Shown here: positions 38,341-50,252 of the stretch, in pieces
Position numbering within the stretch: the first letter of the stretch is position 1
Layout: each line of letters begins with the position of its first letter
Source of the DNA: Prostheceraeus crozeri
Lineage: Eukaryota > Platyhelminthes > Polycladida > Euryleptidae
NCBI GenBank assembly: GCA_907163375.1
Contig: CAJQUW010003455.1
Location: 186,001 to 250,000, forward strand
Length of the DNA: 64,000 nt
Reading direction: 5' to 3'
Translations under genes and position numbers: made by a program
The notes under the pieces: model-generated
Told to the model about the DNA's origin: nothing
Database searches by the model: none
What the model saw: only the letters and a program-made list of their open reading frames with translations

Positions 38341-38431
38341 AATATCGATATATCGGCCGATATTTGATTTTTTGCCGATAAATTATCGGTATCGGTTATC
38401 GGCGAAATTTCTCATATCGGTACATCCCTAG
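38341..38431 (-). mobile_element. hAT-type terminal repeat
   Basis: Repeated ATATCGG/CCGATA words end in TACATCCCTAG. The complement, CTAGGGATGTACCGATATG, matches the terminal style of widespread hAT-type MITEs in aquatic animals. Only this end is clear. Confidence 0.55.
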
Positions 38432-38432
38432 T

Positions 38433-38716
38433 GTCGACAACGCTATTTACCTTGGTTGTTTGTTGACGGAGTTGTACAAAGATATTTACAAAAAAATGAA
38501 ATCCCTGTGGTGATCTACACTGACAATAAATCGGTTTGTGAAAATCTGAAGTCAACCAAGCAAGTGCATGAGAAGAGATTTCGTGTCACTATGACGGAGT
38601 TACAAGGAATGATAGCTAATGAACAAATTCACGAAGTGAAATGGATTCCTTCTCAATTTCTGTTCGCCGATCTTCCCACTAAAAGTGGTGTGTGTAGTGA
38701 TTTTGTGTTGGAGTGA
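38433..38716 (+). pseudogene. Copia-type retrotransposon RNase H fragment
   Basis: It opens directly at the hAT-type end with VDNAIYLGCLLTELYK, then shifts frame near 38500 and continues IPVVIYTDNKSVCENLKSTK, KRFRVTMTELQ, EVKWIPSQ and ADLPTKSG to a stop at 38714. The order (D-N-x-IYL, TDNKS, R-x-x-V, ADxxTK) is that of the RNase H domain at the end of Copia-type Pol. Gag, integrase and reverse transcriptase are absent upstream. The following region has an AATAAA near 39040 and could hold LTR remains, not proven. Confidence 0.7.
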
Positions 38717-39275
38717 TTTAATCAAGGCAAAATACTCAGGGAGTAGTTTGATTCGCATCTTATAGTTCTTTCGCACTCCCCTTAGTGGACTTTTTTCATG
38801 AGCATTTTAAGATTTTGATTGTGCATTTATTTATTTTTCTGGTAACCAAATTTTTTATATTTCTTTGATACCAGATCTAAATTTTGATAAGAAATAGAAA
38901 ATCCGGGAGATTTGTTAACTCATGAAGTACAATTTTATATTCTTTTTATGCATGTTTTCATAAGTAGCGTGGACATGATCCAATTGTATCGTCCGTTTTC
39001 TATTCCCTTCCAGATTGGTGGGGCCTTTTCTTGTACATCAATAAACCTGCTGTTCTGGTACTAGACATCATTCCCTCTCTCATTCGATGTACCTACGTGT
39101 GAACTTTTCAAAGCTCGCAATTTTCAATTACATCATTAGAGGCTGCATAATGCACCAATTTGCCATATTACGAGTCTGATACGAAATTGAATGTAAACTC
39201 GTCAAGAAACAAAAAAACGATTTTTGTGAGTTTATGCTTGCATATCGTCGTCGTCATGCAAAAATGTCATACTTC
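38717..39275. other. Non-coding stretch, possible LTR remnant
   Basis: No gene. The position just after the RNase H stop and an AATAAA near 39040 would fit a 3' UTR or LTR, but I see no paired copy in the window. Confidence 0.25.
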
Positions 39276-39450
39276 AACAGGTTTCACTCTTCTGCCACAA
39301 AGAAATCGAAAGAGCATCTCTCAATTACAAGATCTATATTCCGGTTTGATCCCCATCTCCCGAAGAAAATTAAAAGACTTGCAAGAAATAAATAAAGTTA
39401 TTAATCCAGATTATCATTCTTTCTATGACAACCTTCCCTACAGTGCATAA
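39276..39450 (+). pseudogene. C-terminal scrap of the DGCxGQNKN family
   Basis: The frame reads TGFTLLPQRNRKSISQLQDLY and ends VINPDYHSFYDNLPYSA before a stop at 39448. The arrangement (Lys/Arg-rich, then Leu-rich, then NPDYHxFY near the stop) matches the end of the gene at 17232-19367 (NHPDYRRFYTQLQHQ). Only the last about 55 codons are recognisable. Confidence 0.45.
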
Positions 39451-41050
39451 CAAATATCATGCTGTGTGTTCCATTTTGCTGAATACTCTGATACATGTAA
39501 GTAATGACATTTCAATCTTTTCATCATTGAATACTGCACTCCTGTTCTGGTTCTTTTTAAGTTAGTGAATTTTTACTCATTGTTCCGTGTAAGTTGCTTT
39601 GTATATGAAACATCAACATTTTCTGATGAATCATACATGTGCATGTACACAATTCCGCTAAAATAATCGCTTTTATTCATTGCGATAATTTATAGGCTTC
39701 GTGTATCGTATAGGTAGGTTGAAACTACAGTAAATTATGGCCAAAGGTATTATCTACGAGCAGAAGAAAGTAGCGTAATCAATAAGCAACAATTGAGCTG
39801 TGAGACTACAGGTACTGCAACTCTACCCATATCATACCTGTAGAATTCAGGATAATGACAAACTACGAACCATGCATTCTGGATTAGTTGACTTCTGATA
39901 ATTACCTCCTAAGGAATCATTATTCCATGGTTTTCAAGTTTTCAATAAACTTTCATGTACCTTTCAGATTAATGACTTACTAATTTTTTAATTAAGTCAA
40001 CTTATTTCTTAGGCCTAATAGTGATAATGCGGTCCATGTAAAATAAATTATGCGTCTATTTTCACCAAGCTATGGCAAAAATGCCTGCAAAGTAACAGAA
40101 AACTCAATAAAATGCTAATAAGAAAATGGCGTAACATACCATTGACGACGATTTTTTCAGAATGAAAATGGCGTATCTCATTTTTGCAACTTTTTTGTCA
40201 GAACAGATGCTTTTATTGGGAATAAAAGTTATATATTCGAAGTTGTGATGTTGTCCTCTATACAATGGTATTTGATTTGTCTTGATTATATAGATTTTTT
40301 CAGAGAAAAACGGTTTTTCGTGATTTTCTCGAATCATGCTTTTTTGAGTTACGCCATTTTTGCACGATGACGACGATATACGAATTAGTTTATAGTCAAC
40401 CCATCGACTTCGATGTGAATAGCCAAACGTTCATTTTGTAAGTTGCAACATTACTTATTTGCAAAGCTTCATCATTAGCGAAGCTACGACATAACCATCG
40501 CCTCAGAAATATCATGTAGAATCACATGAAAAAGAAACAAATTCATGTACTCATTACGTGTTTTATCCAGATGTGCAATCATGAGGGCTGCCACTCTTAT
40601 CAAAAATAAAAACCGGATTGTCAAATCGGAATGGGCCCCCCTTAAAGTAAAAAAGATTACGATCATTCGATATCCCACAATCCGATTAGTTTTGAAAGCT
40701 TACATGCAGAAGTTGGGTCTGTTGCAATAAAGAAGCCAATGAATCCTCAGTCAGCAAAGTAAATAAATGGCATAATATTGCACTGATGCTTTTTTAATCA
40801 TCAGTTTTTGCCAGGTGCGCTAAAATGCATGTATCGAAAAACTACTATTTTCAAAAGAGCTGCTTTTGAAGGCTAGATAGAATGTATTACTGAGACTCTC
40901 CCCCCCTCCCATAACAAAAAAATCAGCACGAATAATCAGCACATGTTTCAAAAATAAACTTCATTTCGTTCATAAATTTTACATTCTAAATTAAAAGGCA
41001 TTATTCTCGTGCAGCTCTCATTTTCTATTAATCATACCAAGACGTCACAC
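39451..41050. other. Non-coding stretch with a GGCGTAAC inverted pair
   Basis: No gene. AAAATGGCGTAAC at 40123-40135 is a perfect complement of GTTACGCCATTTT at 40348-40360, with a partial copy at about 40166, so a roughly 240-bp MITE is possible. TAGGCCTA at 40010. Confidence 0.45.
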
Positions 41051-41092
41051 GATACAAGATCTCGTCTTTAATGTGAAGATTTTTCATGAAGC

Positions 41093-41629
41093 CACTGGGA
41101 ATTGCGGTTCAGCTGTTCAATGTTTGGAAGACTGCTTCTGCGGAGCGGTCTGGTCACAAGAAATACCTTAACACAAAATCCATGGATCAACGCAGTCTAA
41201 AAGCTTGGGCTGGTATTTCCTTATGAAGCGCAATTGAGCCATTTTTCTTTCCAGAAACTGACAATGAATGGTAAAAGCTTCCTTTCCATGCTGTATAAAG
41301 TGATACCGAATGTCACTGAGGATAGGAGCATATTCATGCAGGATGGAGTGGCAGCGCACTACTGCCGACCGATCATAAATTATTTCAACAATCATTTTCC
41401 TAAATCATGGATTGACCGTCATGACAGCCTATGGAATGGCTTCCGATATTACCACATTCAATGCCTTGTGACAGTTTCTTCGCTTCAGCACGGTAAGGAA
41501 ATTGTGCATTGGAGTCATTCATGTCAATCAGTTCATCCTATGCATTTGGATGAACTAGAAAACAAAATTTGCACCGTTTTTCAACAGATTGACGAGCGAT
41601 TGTGTAGAGACATGCTCTTGCGCTGCTGA
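41093..41629 (+). pseudogene. Decayed mariner/Tc1-like transposase
   Basis: The first third (about 41093-41270) reads in broken frame FNVWKTASAERSG, QRSLKAWAGIS and IEPFFFPETDNEW with in-frame stops. The frame that follows gives LTMNGKSFLSMLYKVIPNV, IFMQDGVAAHYCRP (second catalytic Asp), YFNNHFPKSWIDRHDSLWNG and FQQIDERL. The position of the third acidic residue (PRSPDLTPLD in relatives) is scrambled. Similar to the Tc1/mariner-like family with IGPFFFE and MQDGAPPHY motifs. Confidence 0.7.
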
Positions 41630-42904
41630 CCGAAGAATTACATTGTGTTCGGGCAGATGGTGAGCAAGTAGAAGATTAACTGTCATAGAGGTACTAGTGT
41701 TGCCAGTGTTCACAACTGCTTTCTTTTTGAATCTAAACTAATTGCCACTAACTAACGCTAATTGCCATTTCAAAAAACTTTGAAATGATCAGTGAGAGAA
41801 TAATTGATAGGAAAGTGACGTTGGGGCTCACTGTGGGATATCCTCTATATTAACAGGAAAGAAAATTATATTATAAACAAAGTTCAAAAGTAAAGCATCA
41901 TCCACCACGCTACACAAAAAAATTAATCCATGCCACACAGCATGAATTGACGACTAAAAACTATCGCACATTACAGACACCATGCTATTTAGTCTAAAAT
42001 GATGCCCAGACCACGGAAGGATAAAGGCAAGAGATGAGAGAGATATTTGATTTAAGCCAATACGAGAAGTAGTGCACTGGAATTTAAGCCGTGCAGTCAG
42101 TATGCTTGTAAATAGTCAGCAACTCACATGCAGATAAATCTTCATCCGAAATACAGAAATCTACAATTGATTAAATGCATGTAGTTGAAATCTCATTGTC
42201 TAGAGCTCGTTTTCAAAAATTGATATTTGCAAACAGAAATGCAAATAGCACAAATGTGAGCTGACGAATTTCCAAGCACATCCACATACTGATGGTTAGA
42301 GCGGTGAGATGCTGATTCCTTACAATAGGGCACATTGCAATGATGACGGCTAAGAAGCCAAAAACGTTTACAGTTCCGACTGAAAAGTGCTTGTAGGTCC
42401 GGCAATGATTCAAATAAAAACATTCTCTCATCTCTTGTTTTTCAAACATAAGAAATGAAAAAACAATGACACTTAAAAAAATTTTAAACAAGATTGTTAA
42501 AGCTACTTGATTAAAGCTCAGACGCCATGGCATAAGTAAACATGGCATCAATACGAAAGGTAATGCTAATCACTTATGCAGTTCATAGCAAGATCTCAAA
42601 TTTCGTTGGTGTCTTAGTCGAAATTTAACCGCTTTTGCAGCAGTTAATCGCATATTCATTCGTCACTTTCTTGTATTTCCGAAACTTATGGTAGATTTCT
42701 CTTTCATACTTTTCTTTTTCTAGCACGCCTCTTGAAAGGCGCATTTTGTAGAAATCAAAGGAATCAAAACTCCATACGAACGTAGTACAACTTTTTCGTC
42801 ACGCATTCCAACCTAAAATTATTTCTTGGAACTGTAGAATGATCTTCTGATCAAGTGCTTCGCCGATTTTTAAAAAGCACCTGCTTTGAAATTCATTATT
42901 GTTT
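41630..42904. other. Non-coding stretch
   Basis: A 112-codon minus-strand frame at 42213-42551 is hydrophobic enough for membrane segments but has no family motif I recognise; I do not call it a gene. Confidence 0.35.
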
Positions 42905-43287
42905 AAAATTGAAGGGCCACTTCACGAGCTTCACAATCTATAAGAAACCATCGCGATCCTAAAGGGCCCCACGATCTCAAAGGGTCCCCTCTCGATTTCA
43001 AAATGGCCCTATCACAATATATAAGAACACCTCACGATCTCAAAAGGGCCCCTCCACAATCTAGAAGAAACTCTTACGATCTCAAGAGGTCCCCTCACGA
43101 TCTTACAGGGCCCCTCTCTATCTAAAAAGGGCCCTTTCACAATCTAAAAGGTCCCTCACGATCTCAAAAGGGCCCTTCACAATCTCAAAAGGTCCCCCCT
43201 CACGATCTCTAAAGAGCCCTTCACCATGTCAAAAGTGTCCTTCACAATCTTAAAGGGCCCCCTTCACAATCCCAAAAGGACCCCCTC
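42905..43287. repeat. Minisatellite of CACGATCTCAAAAGGGCCCC-type units, left part
   Basis: Imperfect units of roughly 22-28 bp with the core CACGATCTCAAAAGGGCCCC repeat across the stretch. It stops at the CAGGGTG element and resumes at 44687. Confidence 0.85.
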
Positions 43288-44686
43288 CAGGGTGTCCGCG
43301 CAAATTTAAATGAAAATTTCCAGGTGTTTTCCAGGATTTCCACGGTAAAATTCATGTTCCAGGTTTTCCAGGGAAATTTACCAAAAAAGGGGGTCAAATT
43401 TGAACGAAAATTTCCAGGCTTTCTGCAAGGAAATTTTGCTCAAATGCACGCGTCAAATTTAAAAGAAAAATTCCACGAAAAATCTACCCAAAGGAGCTTG
43501 CACACCATAAAATTAACATTGACGAAAAAATTTGAAAAGTGGCGTGAAATTGGTTGAATTTTTATGGCGCAGGTGATTCTAAATATAAAATACCAATATA
43601 TGCATCAGAGGCTACATTATAATTATAAAAAAAGAATATATAATCGATCGTAACAAATTTAAAGCTTGCGGATTGAGGAGAACAAAATAGAGAAAGAGTT
43701 TAACAATAAATAGCGAAAAATTAACGACTTAACAATAAAATGTAACATTAACGGAATATCTGTAGTCACATTTCATTGCAAAGTCTTATATCTTTCGTTA
43801 TTTGTTGTTATACTCTTTCTCTATTTTGTTCTCCTATTTGAACTGAAGCATTGCTGCGTGAATACATGGAAGGTGGAAGACCAAGAGCCAGAAAGATGAA
43901 CATAATGGTTGATGTGCTACATATGCATGAGAGTAATCACAATCAGTTTAAGAGAATGACAAAGAGAAGAATTGACCGAGGAAAGCTCATTGGCACACGA
44001 CGTGCCGGAAAGAAAATATCGACATATTTAAAACCTACTTGAAATGTGTTTGAAAATATTCGATATTAGCCTAGGATCAGTCGGAACAAGCCTGGTGGCT
44101 AATTAGTTATATGTTCAGTACCATTTTGCGTCAGTAGATTCTGCCACACGGCAATCAAGTGTGTAATAGCATTAATCCTAGATTACGGCTCCTAGTTCCC
44201 CATACCACACGCTCAGAGTCCACCATTCCACACGACGTTAATGAGGGAGTTCACAGCTCATAGTTTGCCATTCCGCGCGTTAATAAAGGAGTTTACGGCT
44301 CCTAGTTCCTCATACCACATGACGTTAATGAGGGAATTTACAATTTCTAGTACAACATACCGCGCAGCGTATGTGAGGGAATTCACAGCTACTAATTCAC
44401 CATACTGTACGATTAGGAGTTCGCCAACAGTTCATTGTTTACCATAACACGCAGTTCAGTCTCATTCATGTTGTATACGTTATGATAGGACATTACAATC
44501 ACTGAAATATTCTAAAAACAAAAAATTGTATGCGAATGAAGGCTATAATTGCAACAAATAAGCACAGATATGAAGAATAAAATCTGGAAAAATAGAACAC
44601 ACTTCAACAACTTGCAATTAATTAGTCTCAAAATTTCCAGGATAAAATTCATTTTCTAGGTGTTTTCCAGGGGCACAGACACCCTG
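43288..44686. mobile_element. Second CAGGGTG-terminus element (1.4 kb)
   Basis: Left end CAGGGTGTCCGCG (43288-43300) and right end GGCACAGACACCCTG (ending 44686) match the element at 7280-9123, as do the TTCCAGG-TTTT runs near both ends. It splits the minisatellite. Inside are an inverted pair (AGGAGAACAAAATAGAGAAAG near 43676 and its complement near 43813-43834) and a 45-50-bp minisatellite at 44180-44460. The open frame at 43851-44042 is Lys/Arg-rich (GGRPRARKMN, KRRIDRGKL) but unidentified. The low-complexity target hides the duplication. Confidence 0.75.
44180..44460 (+). repeat. 45-50-bp minisatellite inside the second CAGGGTG element
   Basis: About six imperfect units contain GTTAATGAGGGAGTTCACAG, then CTCCTAGTTC and CATACCACACG. 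Confidence 0.75.
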
Positions 44687-44815
44687 CCCCTTACAATCCT
44701 ACAGGGCCCCTCACGATATCAAAAGGTCCCCTCACAATCTCAAAGGGCCTAGCGATCTCAAGAGGGGCCCCTCTCAAAATCGTCAAGGGCCTCTCACCAT
44801 CTCGAAATGGCCCCT
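44687..44815. repeat. Minisatellite, right part
   Basis: Continuation of the 42905-43287 array after the inserted element, with the same CACGATCTCAAAAGG core. Confidence 0.8.
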
Positions 44816-46399
44816 GAAATGCTATAGGAAGCGAATTATTTGTTCCTTGGGAGCATTTTCCCACTACTTGGTTGAGTTTTTTTAAAAAAGCCGGAATTCC
44901 GGTTAAAACCGGGTGGCAGGCCTGAATCATATTGGTTACTTCAATTAATATTCGAAGAAATTAATATAAATGGTGGGCTCAAAAAAAGTCATAATAGTAG
45001 CAGTTGAAATAAAGACATTATGCTCGTTTAACATACTAGCAAAAAAATCACAAACTGGCATTTCCTGGGCTCGCCGCCACCGTTATACTCCGAAGTGAAG
45101 TGCTACTGAATCATTGTACGTACAAAACGGTAACCATATTCCTCACCTCAGGTTGTCCATCAAAATGCAATCCACAGAATAATGTTTAGCCGTCCATTCA
45201 TTGGTTGGCCACAGTCATCGTACCTTCGGAACCTCGCTTCGCAACCGTTGCTAGGAGATACCGGGTCGTGATTTTCTGTCCGAGGTCTCACTGTAAGATA
45301 GAGGAATTCGAAACACATAGCTGGATTTTATGAACTGCACCATGAGTAATTTTCTTGCTTGTTCAATAACAGTTCATTTAATGAAATCGAAACTGCATCC
45401 ACATTCCAGATTCATTTCATACCTACTTCTTAATCTACAATATATACGTTGTCCATGGCGGGTAGTCATCCCCACAGAAATTTTCAGCAATATTTTATCT
45501 ACCACATTTGATTAATTTCAATGAGAGGTTTCAATTCAAACCCAGGAAGTTGTACGCATCAGGTCAACTACCATGCTACATTCAATCAGTTTCGGAAGTC
45601 CTTCGTTTGTAGAGTTCGATATCCTGGTCTGTGAAATTGCAAGTGCTGTTGTGAATTCAATATCATTTTATATACAATGTTATCTCATTTCCCAAACCAC
45701 ACATTCTTTTCGTGGTCATCAACAAATGAAAGCCTACAGCATACAGAAATTGTTGGAGGCCATGTAGATACTGGAAACGATGCAAAAATTTTGGTGTCCT
45801 TTCATTATTTTCAGAGATCGGCCACCTGTCCGGAGAAATATCACTCTAAATGCTTACAAATTAATGAGACGCCTAGCATCTGTAAAAGCAAATGCATATC
45901 AGTGTGTTACGGAACTATTCTCTGAAAATTTCATGCTGGTGAGCTATAGAATGGCCAAAATCCAGACCAGACAGAACCATCTGTTTCTACGCGTGCATCA
46001 TCTCTTGAGTCCACTTATTTCTGTATTGCTCAAATATCAAATTCGTAGCCCATCACATTTTATCAACCGTTATGGGTTTACATAGGTTACATGGGTTGCA
46101 TACTTCTCGTATTTAGATGAAACTAAGACAATTTCGACTCACCGCATATACCTCTTCTTTCAAACAACCGACAGTGGGATAACGCGGCATTAAATGCACA
46201 ACTCAGATTTACATTTGGAAGACCGAGCGTTGCTAAATTCATCACCATTGCAAATCAATCTTCAACTCTGAAAAACAAACTGTGTTGAGGAAAGCGGAAA
46301 TATTTCCTAAAAATCTGATGTATAAACGCTCCCACTACAATCCCAAGTGATCTAAATGTCTAATTATCAAAGCCGTATGCCTGTCAAATGATCCAAGTT
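44816..46399. other. Non-coding stretch
   Basis: No supported gene. Overlapping frames at 45573-46085 have no motif I recognise. Confidence 0.35.
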
Positions 46400-47880
46400 T
46401 TTATAAAAGCTCACGAGTTTCTGTTCGTTGTCATAGAGATAACCGAGAGAGGTGACCTCTCTAATCATATTCGCGCCGGCCAATTCGCGTGCACTAAAAC
46501 AATGCTCGTTCGGCATTATTTTTATTTTAAATAAAAAAAATAATTTACAAGAATCAACCACAACATAGTTGTGATAATTCATCAATTTCCCTGACAAGCA
46601 TGTAATTTTAGATAACAATGACAAAACATTAAAATAGTTTCGCGCCTAAATTTGAATCGGCCCTCCTCTCATTTCGGTGACTTTGTTTATGTAATGCCCT
46701 CCATATAGTATTGCCGTTCGCGGCCAAACACTTTTCCCAGCGAACTGGGAGTGCCTTGAAAGCATCAAGGAAAAAAGCGGGAGGTAATAGGCCAAAACAG
46801 TTTCTTACAGTCTCTTCCAAAGCTGCGGCACTTTCAAAATGAGTCCCGCGGAGATGGCGTTTCAACTCGTTGAAAAGGCAATAGTCTGATGGAGCCAAAT
46901 CCGGGCTATAAGGTGGATGCTTCACAAGTTCGAAGCCCGCGCTGCCGATCTTCTCCAAGGCAGCTCGACAAGTGTGCACTGGAGCGTTGTCCTGAAGGAA
47001 CCAATGAGGCAGACCTCTTGGCTAGCGAACCTTGCTGCGGACCTGCTGAATCAGCTCGCCGTAATATTCACCGGTCACTGTCTCCTGTCTTTGTAGGAAA
47101 TCCAGGAAGATGATTCCTCCTGCATTCCAGAACGCAGTCAGCATCATTTCTCTTCGGATCGCTCCAGATCGTTGCTTCCAGACTTTGCCTTCATCAGGCC
47201 TCTGCCATTCCAGAGATTCTCGCCTGGATTCAGGTGCGTACAGGCTGTGGCGTTTCATCAACAGTGATGATGTTCCTCAAGAAATTATCGCCATGGCGGC
47301 GATAAATTTCAAGATTCACTAGGCAGGCTTCACGGCGTCAGGTGCACATCTCGGTGGTCAAGAAGCGCGGAACAAAGCGAGACGAAACCTTGTTGAAGCG
47401 CATTTCGTGCAGCATCTCGCCAACAGATCATTTCGACAGTTTCAGAGACTCAGCAAGCTGTCTTGTTGTCACCTTCCTGTCTTCAAGGCGCGGTTTTCTT
47501 CGTTGTCAGAAGTCTTTGGACGGCCTTCTCTTTCTTCGTCAGCCACAAGTTGACGTCCTCTCCTGAACTCGGCAATCCAAAACTTGATCGTCGATTCTGA
47601 CGGACACTTGTCTGCGTAAGCAAGAAGCAAGTTCGCTTTAATGTCTGCACTTGACTGACCAAGCAGAAGACAAAAACGAATCGAGCTTCGATACTCCACT
47701 TTATCCAAGTGATCAAGTCGCAATGAAGTCATCCTTTCAGTGCGCTTTCACGAGTGAAAATGATTTTTGACTAAGTGCGTTCGCTGGTTGAAATTAGATG
47801 TCTATGAACAGATGTCAGATCAGATATCTATGATCCTGACCGTTTCTAGCTCTCAAAGAACCAATGTATTGATTTCAGAT
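46400..47880 (-). mobile_element. mariner element, minus strand, decayed
   Basis: The element spans the transposase at 46629-47732 plus flanking sequence. Its 3' side (46400-46628) is shared with the truncated copy at 22584-22905. Outer ends are approximate; I could not identify matching terminal inverted repeats or TA duplications. Confidence 0.7.
46629..47732 (-). pseudogene. mariner transposase (DD34D), frameshifted
   Basis: The minus-strand ATG ends at 47732. The N-terminal helix-turn-helix part is readable (FCLLLGQSSADIKANL, CPSESTIKFWIAEFRRG). A frame change near 47480 leads to VTTRQLAESLKLS, a stop, and then IITVDETP with the first Asp. Further on come MLTAFWNAGGIIFLDFL and TVTGEYYGELI. 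The last block reads HWFLQDNAPVHT, then HPPYSPDLAPSDYCLF, with exactly 34 residues between the last two Asp, the mariner spacing. Several frameshifts and stops make this copy inactive, but all three catalytic positions remain. Confidence 0.9.
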
Positions 47881-47937
47881 GTTTACTTTAGAAATTGAAA
47901 GGAATTTCTGTCATTGGCCGGAAACTTTTTGGGCGCA

Positions 47938-48046
47938 CCACGTACCTATCCATGTTCCTATCGATAACTAAATTATACATGTACCTATCCATGTACCTAT
48001 TGATAACACTAAATTTTACATGTACCTATCCATGTACCTATCCGTC
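47938..48046 (+). repeat. Short tandem repeat, ACATGTACCTATCC units
   Basis: About three units combine CATGTACCTATCCATGTACC with GATAACTAAATTT spacers. Confidence 0.75.
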
Positions 48047-49368
48047 GCAAGTAGGGCACAGTTTTCACTACTATAGGGAATTAATGAAATAAAATAATTT
48101 TTGCGCTATTGAAATTACAATTTACAAGATAAGTGAGCAGACTTTAAATGAATGAAACATATCCGACCACTTGCACTGCTGTACTAAGGAATATTTTGAA
48201 AATATTATTCTTGTTTTTTTATGCTGGACATGCAATCCTAGCGTCCAACAGAATTAACACTAGCACAGTATTATTTTCTCATTTTCTTCATATTTCGTAA
48301 GGTAGAATTGACTACCTTCAAAATATGTCTATTGGACTGATTTGGTACGAGCTATCTTATCAGTGTAAATTGAGAGCTATCTATTTATTCATTGCGATTA
48401 TATGAACAATGACTGCGCGTACCTGGAAAAGAGCTAAGCGTGATAATTTTCAGGCTTTTGGATCCGTTTAGGTTAGGTATTCAGATTCGTACAAATATGT
48501 CATAAAAATCATGGGAAGTTAAGGGATATTATTTAGTGCATATTTACCTTTAAAAACTTCCGGACTTATTGGGAAGTATCGATATCTAAGATGGAAAAGA
48601 ATTTGAGGTTGTCAACCACCAGAAGCGGTTGAGCATTTTGAAAAAAAACACGTTCAAAATATGCATCAACATCACTACTGTGCTGCGTTAAAATTTCCGT
48701 CTAGTATTTGCGCCGATTATAAGCTACGCTATCGGGTAACAATATGTGATTAAAATGTTTAGATTCCAAAGATTTTCTAGCTTTTTCTCTCGCCGAATTC
48801 TTCTGACGGGGAGATCAAGATCTTCCGAGTTAGGAACATGAGTTACCGTTAATTGTCATGCAGAAATCGTAGAATGGTGAATAATCTAACAGCGGACAAT
48901 CATAATAGGTCGCTAACAGTCATTCTCGGATGAATAGCTAACATTTTGATCAATTTTATGACATTTTGCAAATCATTAGTGCTGTATAGAAATTTGTCAA
49001 ATTAACGATCACACTTTTGCAAGATAAATTGGATGAAGCTTATACAATCTAATCGGTGTTTTATTGTAAATACTAGTACTTTGCGCTCGTTACATTCCAT
49101 GAAATGTCATGTATGTCAGTTATGGTTTGATTGTAATATGATTTGTACTTTTAGGATGATTGGCTTCGAGCAGAAGGAGGTTCTACTATCGAGGATTGCA
49201 TTTATAGAATGCTACATGCACTCTTGCATCCAGAAATACAAAGAAAAATTACCAGGACGGGCAGCGGGAAAGATAAAGTGAAGCTCCACTCTGAACAGCT
49301 GGATTCTATCGAAAGTAAGAGGGTTTAAAATATTAAGGGCAGGGTTGGTATGGTTTAAATCGTTTGAT
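48047..49368. other. Non-coding stretch
   Basis: No gene or clear element seen. Confidence 0.4.
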
Positions 49369-50252
49369 TTTCTTTTTAAAAACATTTAAATCAACCTTAA
49401 GGATTGGCATACTTTAGTTAGGCACGCAATAACGATGGAACGATTAAGTGGTTAGGGGGGGGGGCTAAATGATTGCGTGCAGCAAAACAAATTTGCATGG
49501 GGGTAAATGAGGCATGTTTTTTTTTGCAGTTTTTTTTTTTTATCGCTAACTACCCTAGTGTGATGAATGGACTGTGTCGGTTACTGGTCTCCATGGGGTT
49601 GACATGGTGATTACTAAGTGTCTATTTATATATAAGTTCCTAATCAATCGAGCCTGAAACTTTGACCAAGGAGATCACTTGTTAAGCGGCCTTGTACGAT
49701 CTCGTACACTTAAGGGTGAAGTCCAGCCCGTATAGCGCTATGTTATGGACCCCCGGGTAGGTCCGCCCGGCACGCAATCAGATCCGTCAAGTCTTTGTGC
49801 TTAAAGACCTTCATGCATTCATGCATTTGTCGAGGATCACAAGTCAGAGGACCATTAGGGGTAAGGTCCAGCCCCGCTTTAGAAGCGCTGAGTGAAAAAT
49901 GGACTAGTGGGAAGGTCCTCCACACCGATCTCGTCAAGTTTGGCTCTAAAATGTAGTCCTAGGATAGTCAAAAGTTTGACGCGCCTTGAACGTTTAATGT
50001 CTGCCGGTGGGAACGCACCACCTGTCCTCTTAAGGACAAACCTTAAGTCTTATTAACTATAAGTTTATTAAAATTATGAAACATGTAGACATCGTTATGG
50101 GAATGTCCCAGCTTCAATGGTCTAAGCACTGATTCTCTTTTTAAACATTTAAATCAACTTTCAGGATTGGCATTCTTAAGTTAGGCACGCGATAACGATG
50201 GGGTAACTGATTGCGTATAGCAGAACAAATTTGCATGCGGTAAATGAGGCAT
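49369..50252 (+). repeat. Spaced direct duplication around a GC-richer core
   Basis: About 145 bp at 49369-49515 recurs in slightly shorter form at 50131-50252. Shared landmarks are CATTTAAATCAAC, GGATTGGCAT, TTAGGCACGC and ACAAATTTGCATG, and TAAATGAGGCAT. Between them is a GC-richer stretch (49680-50040) containing AAGGTCCAGCCCCGC-like words and no gene. It could be a tandem duplication or a small LTR-type element; no integrase or terminal TG...CA was established. Confidence 0.6.

Noticed and set aside
42213..42551. Hydrophobic 112-residue minus-strand frame, possible receptor fragment
   Set aside because: No family motif, no splice-site support, and AT-rich sequence readily gives hydrophobic frames.
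44691..44930. Minus-strand frame with repeating residues
   Set aside because: It is a read-through of the GGGCCCC minisatellite.
45573..46085. Overlapping open frames, possible gene
   Set aside because: Three frames of similar length compete, with no motif, splice signal or known relative.
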